Of a stretch of 64,000 bases of DNA, positions 1 through 12,626 are shown in pieces (within the stretch, counting starts at the first letter, position 1; the number at the start of each line of letters is the position of its first letter). The notes beneath the pieces were generated by a model. That model saw only the letters and a program-made list of their open reading frames with translations. It made no database searches and was not told the origin of the DNA. A program made the translations under genes and the position numbers. Source of the DNA: Ricinus communis (taxonomy: Eukaryota > Streptophyta > Magnoliopsida > Malpighiales > Euphorbiaceae); NCBI RefSeq assembly GCF_019578655.1, contig NC_063260.1:26374888-26438887 (forward strand), in the 5' to 3' direction.

Positions 1-329
1 AACTGGTCAACCTTAGTCCACCACCGTCTCTCAAGTATGATTAATTAAACCCTAATAAAATTCAAATCCTTCGTTGCACGCTAACCTTTCTCTTTTCTTT
101 GATTTAGCTCGATGAGAAGCAGACTTATTGCATCCAAGAATCCAATCAAGATCTTACCAAATTAGAGACACTGATACGGTGTCGTGTTCTCGGTCAGTTT
201 TTTTTTTGGTTGAATTTACTCTTTTAGCTGCTCTGTTTCTTTAAATTTTACAATTTGGAATCATTTTTGTTCTAATATTTTGAAAGCAGACTTCTTTAGT
301 ACAATAAGGAACTGGGTTTACCTCAAATT
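1..329 (+). other. 5' leader region of the first gene, with a short upstream ORF
   Basis: This stretch precedes the first coding ATG at 330 and is probably 5' UTR, possibly with an untranslated intron. It contains one short upstream ORF: ATG at 112-114, stop TAG at 163-165, 17 codons. The window starts here, so the transcription start and any further upstream exon cannot be judged. No TATA box was identified with confidence. Confidence 0.4.
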
Positions 330-2689
330 ATGGGAACAAATCGCGCTCTTTATCTGGGTCTTATTGTATTGCTACTTGTTGTTGACTGTTCTATTCTTGA
401 TTTTAAGGTAGCTAATGAAACAACTTACTTTTATTAAGTGTTTTATAATGGTAAATGCAGCATGCCGTAGTTTAGTTTACTTGGTTATTTATTGTTGAAC
501 TAGGTAAATGTGAGTGCAAAGACTGATTCACAATCGAATAGCACAAAGGACTCAAATGACCAAGGAGGCGAATTGAGCTCATTTTCAGATTCTAATGGAG
601 TTAATAAAGAAAAGAAAAGGAAAGAAAATCAAGTAGATGATTTGAAGGAGAAAATTGGCGGTGATATGAAAAATAACAAAAATAATTTGAGCAGCCAATC
701 TGGATCCAAAAAAGATGACATGAAAACCAATAATATAAATGGCAATGACTTGAATAGCCAGTCTGAGTCCAAAAAAACAGATAATTCAGAGAGGAAAGTG
801 GAGGATGATGATAGTAAAAAGAAGACCATTCCTAAAGAGAATAACATTAATCAAGGGGATTCAGGGCTTGCCTCAAAGGATTCTCATGTTGAAGAGTGTG
901 ATCCATCTAACAAGTGCACTGATGAGGAGAACCAGTTGGTTGCTTGTTTAAGAGTTCCAGGAAACGGTATGTGTTAAGTTCTCTTAATTTTTACATATTT
1001 AGTTAGTGGTGCTAATAATGTTAGTCATATTGCCGTTTTGCCGGATTTAGTCTGTTGTGTATTTATATGCAAAGAATTGAGGATTTCTTTGTGATGCAAT
1101 AAGTATAAATTAGTCAATAATAGTATATTAGTTTCTGGACTATTTGATAAATGTATTGTCAGCTCTTGGAGAACAGCAAAATAATGAATAGGCAGGCCAC
1201 AGGTGCAATGTTGTAATATGGAAGTAAGCATGAAGATCACTAAATTAACATTCCCAACCTTTTGTGCTATCTAGTTTTTCGATTTTTCTCTGAAATATAT
1301 GGATTTGCTTCTCTTTTTATTTCCAGATCAATATTCGCTTTTAGTTCAGAACAAGGGAAAAAACCCTCTCACAGTTACTATTTCTGCTCCGGATTATGTT
1401 CACATAGAGAAAACAGAAATTCAACTCCAGTCAAAAGAAGACAAAAAGGTATTGCTACATAATTCCATGCTTGCTAAATATTGTACAAGTTTTTCTATTA
1501 TTTGGTTGTAAATCCATCCTGGATCCCCGTGACAATTTCAAATGTGAGATGTGGCTTCATGCAAAACTTTACAGCTGACTGTCACAACTGGAATATATGG
1601 CGCAACTTGCGACCTCATTAGAATAAGATATAGATGAAACAGGCAGAGGACGTAGAGTGCCTCCTTATGTCTTTGGTTTGTAAAAGTGATTCCGACGTGG
1701 ATTTATAAGTCATTATACTTTAGGTTTGTGGAACCCCGTTTTGGGCCATTAATCCAGAGAGAGAATCGTGCATTCATTCTAACTTGAGTCTTCAGGCAAT
1801 ATCTATATAAAGTTATGACTGGTTGAGAGCAAAGCTTTCATACTCAGTGCCTTACCTTTTAGTTTTTAACATAATTTCTTCAGCTTAGGACCTACAAGCA
1901 GGGTGCCTTCTACTAGCGAATGAAGGCTTTACACCTGCCAGAGTACATACGAGCAGTAATGCTGACTACAAATCCAATAGCATATCTTTCCAACACTATG
2001 AGCTTTAGGGAATAAGAATTATATATTTCTGATTCTTGTCATGTACTTTAGTCCAATAGGGCTGTGATATGATTATGTCCGAGGGTTTCATGTAATATGA
2101 ACTTTAAGAATCATGCATTGCATGTTTTGAATTCTTAGTCCAATAGGGATGTGATGTGAATATGCTTAGCAATTCCAGCTTTCTTACCTCAGTGTAAAAT
2201 AACTTGTGCAATGTAATTTTGTATACCATTCAGGTTCCAGTATCTATCAGACATGGAGGAAATGACAACTTAATTGTTTTAAGGACAGGGAATGGTCGTT
2301 GCAATTTGGATATAAAGCATTTGGTCACTGAAAATTTTTTGGATATCTCCCAGAAGTCTGGTTACATAAACTACATGTCACGAACCCCTGTCATTGCTGT
2401 CTTAGCCTTTGCCGCACTGCTAATACTGGCAGCAGGTTGGACATGCATCAGCTTCCGGAGGAAGCAACTCTCCAGCAGTGGCTCTAAATATCAAAGGCTA
2501 GATATGGAACTTCCAGTTTCAACTGGGGAAAAAGCAGAGTCAGAACAGAATGACGGATGGGATGACAAATGGGGTGATGATTGGGATGATGAGGAGGCAC
2601 CAAAGACACCATCGTTGCCCGTTACTCCAAGCCTATCATCGAAAGGTCTTGCCTCGCGACGATTGAGCAAGGAAGGGTGGAAAGATTAG
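330..2689 (+). CDS. DUF7356-type single-pass membrane protein
   Basis: Four coding exons join in frame: 330-407, 504-966, 1327-1448 and 2234-2689, giving 372 residues. The start at 330 gives a hydrophobic signal peptide (MGTNRALYLGLIVLLLVVDC). Residues 27-180 are low-complexity and rich in Ser, Asn, Lys and Asp, with runs such as NNKNN and repeats of SQSxSKK. Residues 181-270 form a more ordered lumenal or extracellular part with three or four Cys. A membrane segment lies at about 272-294 (TPVIAVLAFAALLILAAGW), followed by a basic FRRK stop-transfer motif. The cytosolic tail is strongly acidic with repeated Trp (DGWDDKWGDDWDDEE) and then Ser/Pro-rich, ending KEGWKD. I believe this is the plant DUF7356 family, whose function is not established. 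The layout suggests a type I protein of the endomembrane system or plasma membrane. Splice sites are canonical. The family name is from memory and less certain than the gene model. Confidence 0.8.
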
Positions 2690-3900
2690 CCTCCAATAGA
2701 ACAAGGGGAAAGAGAATAGTACCAACAAAAGTTACCATTTTTGTCAACTTTTTTCTTTAAATTCTTTTAGTAGATAGTCTTTTCATCGTCTTTTCCTCAA
2801 ACTTGACTGAAGCCTGACATTTCTACTTGCTTCTACTCCTTCATGCCTATAAAATATGGGCTTTATAGTACATATGGATTTTCAGTTGTCCCTTTTTTTT
2901 TTTTTTTTTTTTACGTTAAATTACATAAGGTACTAGCTTACTTAGTCCTTGCGGTAGGCACAGATCAAACTTGGATTTGAACAATAGAAGACCTTGCCCT
3001 TTCTTCTGTTGTTTTAAGCCACAGTGGGATAGTTAAACTAGCAAACCAGAACAGGCAAAATACAGTGGCATTTCTTGAAGTATACCTTTCCCATCATTGT
3101 TTGGACTGGGCCTTCACTGGGTTTGCATTATGCAACTCATTCATGTATGGGTCCATGACAATCAGGACGGGAAGAAAAAATATCCTAATTCACATTTCTC
3201 CTCCCTGAAATCCTCAAATTGGGCTTTAGGATTGTATACCTGGAAGTGATCATCACTATGGATTACTTGGTTTGGAGCAGATCCTTGTAATAATAATCTT
3301 CGAAGCTCAGCAGGCCAGAAATGTGGGAATACTCCTCCAAAAAACAATATTCATTTTGTATTCATATGATACGTCCACTCATTTCTCCCATAGAGATAAA
3401 GGGAGAGCAACACTTTAACCCCTAATACCCTGAGCTTACAACATAATTATTCAGCCATTATAATCGTATTGCTAAACTTTAATTAACTCTTATCATATTT
3501 ATTTTTATTAGTTATCTAGTGAGTAATGACTGAAGATGTTTGACTTTTTACTTTACAGCCTAAGACATTATAATATACAGCAAAAACTCTTTCAAGTATA
3601 TAACAAAAGAACACAATGAAAATAGAATGTACAGGTTTGATATATGTATTATTATAGTCATCAATAATTTCAATTAAAAAACGTTGAGGAATACAATTGA
3701 GAATCACACTTCGGTAAGCAAAAAAAGAAAAAGAATTGCGTTATAGACATCACCGCTTAAAAGGATTAAATATTGTAGCACCGCAATAGATGTTTAAGCT
3801 AGATCGTGGATTTATTATCTTCTTAATTGAGAAATAATTGAAGTTTAATTTTGTAATTAAGATTATACACAAGACAAAATTGCATTATTCATTTTATCAC
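2690..3900. other. Intergenic, downstream of the DUF7356-type gene
   Basis: This holds the 3' UTR and flank of the first gene, then AT-rich non-coding sequence. A 20-base T run lies at 2893-2912. Small open frames on both strands lack family features or splice partners and look like chance. Nothing else could be supported. Confidence 0.6.
2893..2912. repeat. Poly-T run
   Basis: Twenty consecutive T bases about 200 bp beyond the stop codon of the DUF7356-type gene. Length may vary between alleles or be affected by sequencing error. Confidence 0.85.
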
Positions 3901-3967
3901 CTTCTTTCATCCTTCCTCCCCTTTTATTAGCTCGCCGTTGGTCTACTGCATGTGCGCCTATGGAGCT

Positions 3968-4114
3968 ACGTGTCCTGTTCTTACTGGACCATGTCGACTC
4001 TGCACGTGCAGTCGCATGCCCTTTTGCTACGTACTTACATGCATGCGATAAGGCGTTTCACATGGTGGGTCCCGACTCATGAAGATTGTCAGGTTTGGCA
4101 CGTGCAGTCACATG
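3968..4114. promoter_or_regulatory. Cluster of ACGT/G-box and RY-like motifs with a repeated 17-mer
   Basis: An ACGTGTC (ABRE-like) lies at 3968-3974. A GCACGTGC G-box lies at 4002-4009, and a second at 4098-4105. Each G-box opens a 17-base direct repeat: GCACGTGCAGTCGCATG at 4002-4018 and GCACGTGCAGTCACATG at 4098-4114, differing at one base. Between them CATGCATG (RY motif core) lies at 4038-4045. G-box plus RY combinations are known from ABA- and ABI3-type seed promoters. No gene starts within 8 kb downstream on the + strand, so the target is unknown. The assignment rests on motifs only. Confidence 0.4.
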
Positions 4115-7100
4115 AGTAAGGTTTTTTTTTTGCCTTTTTTCTTTTTTTTTTTACTTTCCTCATGTGGATGTGTTACGCGTGTCCCGGTATCTCCGGATAT
4201 GTAGGGCCAGATAATCACCATTGATTGCGATGAGTGAGCGTAGCAGTCTCGGGGTTGTTCTGGGGCCCACTTTGATCAACGTGAGTTACGGAGGAGTAAT
4301 TGACGGCTGAGATCTGCTCTAGCATGACATTCTTGTTATTTTCTCTCTAGTTTAATTTTGTCTACTAGTGAGGAAGTTTACCTTTGATTTAAATTACACT
4401 TTTTATTTATTTATTTATGGCATTCACTTTGTAAACTAATTTTATAAAGTTTTCTTCCTTTGGACTAAGTGTTTCTACAACACTTTTGTCTGGTGAATGT
4501 TATTGGACCATTTTCTTTCTTTCTTTCTTTCAACGAAGGGAAATAAAAAATAAAGTGTACCAGTGCATGTTTGTTGTTTGTTCACTACAAATCAAATGCA
4601 TTTATTTTCTTATGAAAGAATTTTACCTATTTATTGTAATTCCTGATTACAAACTAGGCAGATAGATGTGCTTCTTGGGTAATTTTATATTGTTTTTGTC
4701 TCGCATGGCATGGTCGAATAGTACCATTAGTTTCCTTCTAGTTATATTAAATAATAAAATATTAATTTTCATAAATGACAACCATAACGATTCTTAAAAT
4801 AAATAAATAAAACGAATTATATATACATATTTTAACTGGATGGTTGATGGAAAGACAGTCAGAGAAGGTCAAAAGTGCACGTAATAGATGGAAAGTGCAG
4901 ATGATCAGAAAAATACAGACTCTGATGTGGGCCCAAAAATCCAATGCCGGTGGTGGGGACAATAGGAAGCTCGGATTCTTGTGTCGGCTTTTAAATTTCC
5001 ATCCTACAATTTTACCCTTTTCTCATTTTTATTCTTTCCCATGTCATGTCTCAATGGATCATATAAAGCTATTGTATCACTCTGCAAATCTTCTCTTCAA
5101 ATTTTAATCTTTTCTCCGTTCAGAAAAGAAATATTAATCTTTTACTCTCCAATCCTGCGACTCGGGACATTATTGTGTGGGTGGGGCTCTATGCATTCCT
5201 CTGGATACGTTCCTTATTTTCTTCACTTTGGCTTCTTCTTCCCCAAAAAAGCATTACTTGCACTACCATGTTTGTTTTAGAGTAATAATAAAGTCTATCA
5301 CCAGGGCTAATTACTTCTAGTAGTGCTTGATTTTACTTCTCACTCTACCCTTTGGAAAAGCAAAAAAAAAAAAGCCTGAGACCGCCCTCTTAAATTCTTT
5401 GATATGCCTATCTAAAATGGTTACCTAAAAGTTTTACCGCCAAAATCATAATATATACAACAAACTATCGGCAACATTACCAATTTGTTTAGGCCTTAAT
5501 CCACCAAGACCAGATAACTAATTAACTTATTAACTAAATCGAGGTGTAGGTGTATAAACTAAAACTGTTCTCAATTAGCACATGGACCACTCGAAGAGAC
5601 AAGATTGTCTCTTTTGCAGGTTCAATTCTCTCATATCTCAGCATCTTTTTGCTAATATAATATTTTATAATGATAACTCGGGAAGAACCTAATAAGAAAA
5701 AGACTGCATGCTTCTGAAAATGAGTGGATAATTAAAATAATGAACCTCGTGATGTCAAATATATAATGTATTCTAGCTTTATAAAAATGGTACTCCATAT
5801 TTATTCATATATAAGCAATTTTATATTATATAAAATGATTTAGTGATGGAACGTTTAGTTTAAAATCCTAACAATCTTACCTTTTCAAAACTTTTAGCAT
5901 TTGTCGTGAATTCTTCTAACAATCCAAAAATGAAAGTTATGTATTTAAATTTAATTTTTCTGAAACTGTTTAAAGTGAACATTATTAAACAAGTAAAAAA
6001 TCTAATCAGTCAGTTTGGAATATTTCAGGATATTGTTAATCAACTAATCCCTGTCAATTTAGTGGAAAGTGTTAATCATATGGGATTGGACAGTTACATA
6101 TAGTATGGACATTATAATCAGCTTTTGTAAAAACCATGAAAATGACTCCGAATGGTGGAATGATATTGAGTATGATTCTGAAAAAATCCATATCCTTTTC
6201 ATATTCATATGATAATTTCCTACAGAAGAGAAGATTATGATTGGATTTTGTGCTGTGGGGGCAACAGACAAAGATTTTGTATTGTTTAATATACAAGTTC
6301 GTTGGGGTGAATACAGGGTTGGAAAGATCAGGAGTAGGTCAAGTCAATTACCTTAATAAATAATAATACCGGCTACTTTTGATGATGGATTATGATTGTG
6401 ACTAGCACGTAAAACATTGATTTACCAAAACACTGTAACCAAAATTGTCATGATTATTCATGAACATAAATTAATTGAATCGCCGATTCAGAATCTCGAA
6501 TTAAAATAACAATTATTAGAAGGAAAAGAAACAGAAAAACAAAAGTCCCCCACTGCCATTAATTCTATATCTGGCCTAAAAAATGATCGAAACATGAACA
6601 TCATACACAGAAAAGAGGAATGAAGCAAACATATAATTCAAATAATTGAAAGTCGTTAAGAAATGACTATTGGAAAACCATAAACAATAAGCAGACATGT
6701 ATATATTATACGTAGTGCTTCAAATAATGGATCCAAGCTAATCAAAAGTCATATCTAATCTGATCTATCTAAACCCACTGCTTATCCGTGATTGACTCCC
6801 TCCAGGTGGCCCTCTATGTATGTGAATGTACCTTGATTTTCGCTTATGGGCTGGAAACAAGATTCTCTACACACATTCCCTTTTTTTAGGATGAAACATT
6901 CCCTTAATTCTATTGAGGTGAGTACTTTGACAAAAGTTATTATTAATATTTTACATCTAATTAATGAGATAAAAAAATTTAAATTTAATGCATGTCGTGT
7001 AGCCACGTATGATATATGGATAAAAATAATAAAATTTATTATTAGCACTTTATTTAGAAAACTAAAAACATCTCTATAATTTATTAATTGGTTTATCTTT

Positions 7101-10100
7101 ACCATTTGTTTGAATATTGGTTACTAAAGTAAAATAAAAAATTATAAATTTCTGGAACTCATTAGCTTTTCTATCTCTAACATTACTAAAAGAAAGGAAA
7201 GTAGGAAGCGAACAATAAAATTGCCCGAAGCATAATTGAACGTTAAATGTAAAAGAATAGAAGGTATATATAATTATATAAAAAAATCCCACATAATGTC
7301 ATTTCAAAAGCTTTGTTGGGAGCGTGGCAAGAGATAAGGGGTCCCTTAACAATCACCATAAAAGCTTTCACATTCTATCTCAATAGAAGACATGAAAATA
7401 TGATATGAGATCAACAATAGGGCCATGCGTCCTCCGCTAGGGTTATTTTTGCACGTGTGAATGTGGACCTAAAAGTTCTTCTACTTCATATAGTACGCAT
7501 GTTACACTTTTCTTTTTTTCAATTTTCTTCACAAAGCATCCCACTGCACTTGGGACCTTTTTTTTTATTTTTAAAAATAAATTTCACATTATTCAAAATA
7601 AATATTAATTCAGAACTAGTCTTTAGATAAAGTTAATTAATCTTTTAAAAGGAATAAAAATGTTGAAAATATTAACTTAAAATAAAATATCGTGATAAAC
7701 TACTATTTATTATTTATTTTTTTAACAATCATTTATTGGAACTACCAATTATATTGAATAATCTCTTTGTTTGCTATGTTGCTGCAGTTAAAGGTAAAGT
7801 GCGTTCGGTCCCATTGCATGCGGATTGTTGGGACCTATTTGTATTAGTATTAGTATTAGTATTACTTTTGGTTAGGTTAGGTTAGTTTGCAAGTCACAAT
7901 TATGGCACCGGACCTTTTTTATTGTGCCCTCCTGTCTCAGAAGTGGGAAATATATTATAAATATATATATTATGGTTTGTATACATCAATCATGAGTCTT
8001 CCAATTTGCTTTCGCATGCATTTTTCAATTTGTTTTATTTTTATCAGTCAGTTGCATATTTATATTTCTAATTTTAGCTATTTTATTATTTTAATATTTA
8101 ATTTTTCTTGATATTCTTACAACTGAATAAACAATTAATAAGAAAAAACTCCTTCCAAATTTTTCTTTTTATAATTGATGATGGATCTTATTTTATTTGT
8201 TCATCATGTGACTTTTTCGGCAATTATCTTGAATGAGTAAGAAATATATAATTTAGTGGAATATAACTTACTACAAATATATAAAACAACTCTATTATTG
8301 TAAAATATCAAAATGATGAATAATTTCTTAAAATTTATTACTTATTAAATACTAAAACGAGTTAATTATTTATTTTGAACTGAGTTGATTTTTTAACAAT
8401 TTATTTAGTTAATAGAATTATTATATTTGTCAAGTATTAAATATAAAATAGTACTACAAAATAATTAATTTGTATCAAAATTGCTGATGAAAGAGATTCC
8501 ATGTGAAATCATCATCTTCATTGACTACAAAAAGTGTGCATAGACCCGACTCTTCTTGTTAGTATCAGGGGTACATGCACAAAATTTTTACTAGCATTGC
8601 CTTTTGACATAATGAGTGGAAGGTCCTCTACCGAGGGAATTTATGATTGTTGACACAGAGAAGTTCCAAAACAGAGGAATTCCGGTGCCAACAACCTCAC
8701 TAACTGTGTTAAAAAGGATGGCCCGTGATGTCGATGAAGTGGGAACACCGGTGAATCTCCATCTACTTCCATAAACTTAAGTTTTTAAACTTGCCCAGTT
8801 TCCAAGATTACAGAGGGGAAAAGAAGAAAAAAAAAAAACCTTTGCCCCACTTCTGAATTCTAGCTAGACAGACAGACACATTTGATCATCGGACTATTCT
8901 TCTTAATAGGACACCTTTCTTGATAGGAGAGATTGGTATTCTTTCATTGTGTTTGTTAGAAGCAAGCTTTAACAAATTGATTCCCCTGGATTAAAATTCT
9001 TTGGGATTAAAACAGTCTTTCCTGTATTAATTCCTTTCCCATCTGAAGGTCTCTATGGGCTTCTTGTCAAAGAATAGCATCTTCTTAATTTTTCAGATCT
9101 TTTAAGAGACAAGACGTTGGCCCCTTGTGAAGATACAAGAAAGAGACCCTAGCTTAAAGATATGAAACATATATTATCTCTAAAGCACATGTTGCCAATC
9201 CTCAGCCCTTGCTAATAAACACATAATATCCCTTCCTTCTCCATCAGACTTCTTCTAGCAAGTTGTACCGCTGCCTTTTCTTGTCAGTGTGCCCCATCCT
9301 GTCTGTCTAGCCAGGGCAGTCATATCAGAATATCATTTCGATCTTGCTATGATATAATATGGGTTTATTTCGATAGGAGTTGCATGAATTTTACCAGCAT
9401 TTCAGTTCTACTAAGATTGTTTGATTCCATATACAGTATTATTTGGTCAGGTTGCACACAGACAACTTGCCGATTTGACAGGCAAATCCTACAATGCTGC
9501 GTACTATATATAACTTCATTCGCAAGATGAAAACTAGTGCTTCATTGATGGGCTAGATCTAAATTTCTTAAACAAATGGGATCAAATCAAGTATAAAAAC
9601 TATATGCAGACAAAATCCAACTTGGGTACTTAATTCTCCATACTGAAAATGCCAACTCATTTAGTAGTGTTAGGCATCCAGCATTTATATACTAATAGAC
9701 ATATATTTGCCCACTTAAGCAACATAAATTGAGTGAAAAATAATCTAACTTGTTAGCACAATAACCATAACTCAGTTCTGGTATGAAGCAGCTAATTATA
9801 TATAAAAATATAGCACTAGTTAGATTTGAATCTTTTGACTTTTTTGACTAGAAATACAATATGAATACCTATGAATTTTGACATTAGTGGGCACAGCATA
9901 TCCCCAAAATTTTCAAAAAGAGAACATGGCCCAAGAGAAGGAAACAGTGAGCATTATTTTTAGGGCAGTGTTTGCCAACATTTCAACAAACAACAAAGAA
10001 TTCCACTCATAAAAGCAAAACCATGGAAAGAAAGAGCCTTTCTTTTCTCATTGGAAGATTTGTTCAATTTCAGCCCATTTTATCTACTACACGTTTAACA

Positions 10101-10380
10101 AATATCTTTTTCTTTTAAGAAATTTAAAAGGGTGTTTTAATATACTTTTGAAAATGACAGATCGGCTAGTATAGTGTACAACTGATTAAAATACTAATTC
10201 TTTGAGAAAAAAGAAAAAAAACAATAGAAAGGGACCATATTTGATTTTGCAAGATCCTATGCGTTCATATCTAGCTCTATCCCACACCTTGTGGGATCTA
10301 TTAATATTGAGTTCTGTACGTGGCAAAATCTGAGATGGGTAATAATGAATTTACCAGATGGTCAGATTTTACCGGTGGAG
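4115..10380. other. Long AT-rich intergenic stretch without a supported gene
   Basis: About 6 kb with no ORF that shows a protein family, a plausible exon chain or coding composition. Visible minor items: four copies of a TATTAG hexamer near 7842-7866 followed by three GGTTA units near 7870; several poly-A or poly-T runs; and two facing copies of a 13-base string (GCTAGACAGACAG) near 8863 and 9300. The 8.5-9.5 kb part is less AT-rich than its surroundings but gives no readable protein. A non-coding transcript cannot be excluded. Confidence 0.6.
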
Positions 10381-10406
10381 ATACTATGTGGTGGGGCTAA
10401 CCGACA

Positions 10407-10648
10407 GCCGGTGATTGCAGGAAGTGAGAACTGGGAATTGCTGCTTTAGCCGTGACAGAACCGGCGACTACCGGTCATTGCGGAGCCTTGGCTCTGACTT
10501 ATAGTAGGTGTCGACAGTAACTGTTTTTCAAATATTTTCTTAACGCAGCATTTGAAAATTATTCCATTTTAAAATATAAATGAAAAAGGAAAAATAAATA
10601 AGAATAAAGATTTTATATTTTTTCGGCGGAGAAGACCGTTGATTGCGG
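10407..10648. repeat. Three dispersed copies of an ACCGGTGATTGCGG-like motif
   Basis: GCCGGTGATTGCAG at 10407-10420, ACCGGTCATTGCGG at 10470-10483 and ACCGTTGATTGCGG at 10635-10648 share one 14-base pattern in the same orientation inside 240 bp. A weaker relative (ACCATTGATTGCGA) lies near 4218. The stretch is richer in GC than its flanks. It lies about 2 kb upstream of the endoglucanase gene and may be a regulatory site cluster. The function is unknown. Confidence 0.3.
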
Positions 10649-10649
10649 T

Positions 10650-12400
10650 TGGAATAAAGCGCTCTGACATGGGACCCCCTTTTTTGACCACATCTTCCTT
10701 TGTCATTTTCTCTCTCTCTCGCTCTCTTTTTACCAGTTATTAAAACAAAATGTATAGATACTGAACAAGAATTAATAGGACAAAACAGTCCATCAGTCGA
10801 CGTAATTTTACAAAAATGCCACAGTATTGGCATTCCTGCCAAAACAAATTGATTTTAACCGGGTACTGTCGGTGACATAAAATAATAGTATTTCCAGATC
10901 AGGAAAAATTAAATGATGGCCTGTGTTGTGTGTCGACTTGTCGGAATTCAGGTCAGTCTTCCTTCCTGGAACATTGTTCATAGCGAGATGCAGGCGACAT
11001 TGCAGCTTCACGTTTCCAACATAAATTTTGGTCATAATTATTTGTTTATGCAACGAGTTAGTTCGTGTTAATATGTTGTAATTTAATTATCACAACCAAC
11101 AATTTCTATGCAATTCAAAATAATTAGGTCCGGAACATGTGATTCAGTATGGAGAGTACTAAGAAGTCATGACATCCACAGGTGGTTAGATGGGGAGAGA
11201 AAGCATAACATGTAAACTGTACGAAAATCATTTTTCCTGTTGAGAAGTTAATGCATTTGAGGGAAGCATAAAAAACATGAAAAAAGCATATGCAGTTGGA
11301 GAAATCTTCCTGCAAGTATAATGGTCTCAGTGGTCCATTATTGTGCTATATAAAAATCCACTTTCTTCACATGTTCTGATGTATATGCAGTCCAGATCCC
11401 TCAGTTTAATTATCATTTCAGACTCCGATTCTCCTACTAGTTCAAAAAAAGAAGAAGAAGAGAACCAACTAAAATAAGTTCATAAATGTACCAGTAAAGA
11501 TCATGCTTTAGAATTCATTGGGTCGCCATTGATCTCTTGAGAAATGACAGTATTTGCATTAATTTTTTAACCTAATTGGTTGCTTTGGTCCGATATTTTA
11601 ATATTATTTTGTTACGGTGTACAGTTAGCTGTTCTAATTGTCAAAGCTTATTGATCTGCTAATCAGATAGCTAGAGAAAAGGGATACAATGGAAAAAAAG
11701 TAAAACAAAATGGCAATGTAAACGCAAAGCATTGAAAGAGAAAATTTGCAAAAGAAGAATTTTAAGAAATGGATCAGTCTTTTTCTTTTTTTATTGCCAA
11801 ATGTAAAACAAGCGTGTATCACTAATTTAACAACTCATTTACTTTTCGATCTTAGCCTAATTAAACATGCAAAAAGAAAAGTAGATCAAGCGTTAACTGG
11901 ATATCACTAGACTTTTTGAGGTAATTTCTTTTTTTCTTTTTTTTTTTAAATTAAGTCTTAAGGGGCAATGCAGAAAATTAGTTGAGTAGAAACATACAGG
12001 AGACAGTTTCTGGTGCTTCTTTTAGACTCTTCTGTGGTTACTCCCTCTTCCTCTTTCTCCTTTTAGTAAATTTGTAGCTGCCGTTATCTCCCTCTTGCTT
12101 TCTTGTTTTTACCATTCATGCTCTCAAATATATATATATATGTATGAGGCTGTAATAATAAATTTATATAATTTAGTAATATTATATTTTCGATAAAGTA
12201 CATTAAATCCACACCGACCCTTCCAGTGAAGAGCCAAAGGACACCCACATGACTATGTTCTTTTCTTAACTGTTTTTTCCAGTCTTTCAAAATAGAAAAA
12301 TTAAAAATAAAACATAAATACATTTTAGAAAAACTTTATAATAAAATAATTTCTCCTTCATTAATTGAGCTCCTGAGCTCCTTGATACCTTCCTTTCCTT
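10650..12400. other. Upstream region of the endoglucanase gene
   Basis: Intergenic sequence with no supported gene. A CT-rich simple repeat lies near 10709-10730 and a short AT repeat near 12127-12140. It presumably contains the distal promoter of the GH9 gene that starts at 12627, but no single element stands out apart from the proximal TATA motif given separately. Confidence 0.5.
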
Positions 12401-12406
12401 CCTCAA

Positions 12407-12412
12407 TATATA
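12407..12412 (+). promoter_or_regulatory. Likely TATA box of the GH9 endoglucanase gene
   Basis: TATATA in the context CTCAATATATAGC lies about 215 bp upstream of the ATG at 12627 and is followed by a CT-rich stretch typical of plant transcription starts. This would give a 5' UTR of roughly 180-190 nt. Within that leader, TGTAAGAG (12479-12486) and CTCTTACA (12492-12499) form a perfect 8-bp hairpin with a 5-nt loop. Inferred from position and motif only. Confidence 0.4.
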
Positions 12413-12626
12413 GCATTCATCTCCTTCACATCTTCCCAACTCCCACACCTCCCTCTTTCTGCTTTTAAGCATCTCTCTTGTAAGAGTTTCTCTCTTACAG
12501 GAAGCTATATACCAAAACGTCCTTTTTTTTTCCTTAGTTAACCTACTCCAATCTGTGGGTTAGTGGCACTACGTATCCCCATTTTTTTCTTGACCGGGGA
12601 ATCTTTGTGTTTATACATATACATCT

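Noticed and set aside
4097..4106. Match to the 3' part of miR164 (GGCACGTGCA)
   Set aside because: Only ten bases match, the 5' half does not fit, and no partner arm for a hairpin was seen; a G-box explains the string better.
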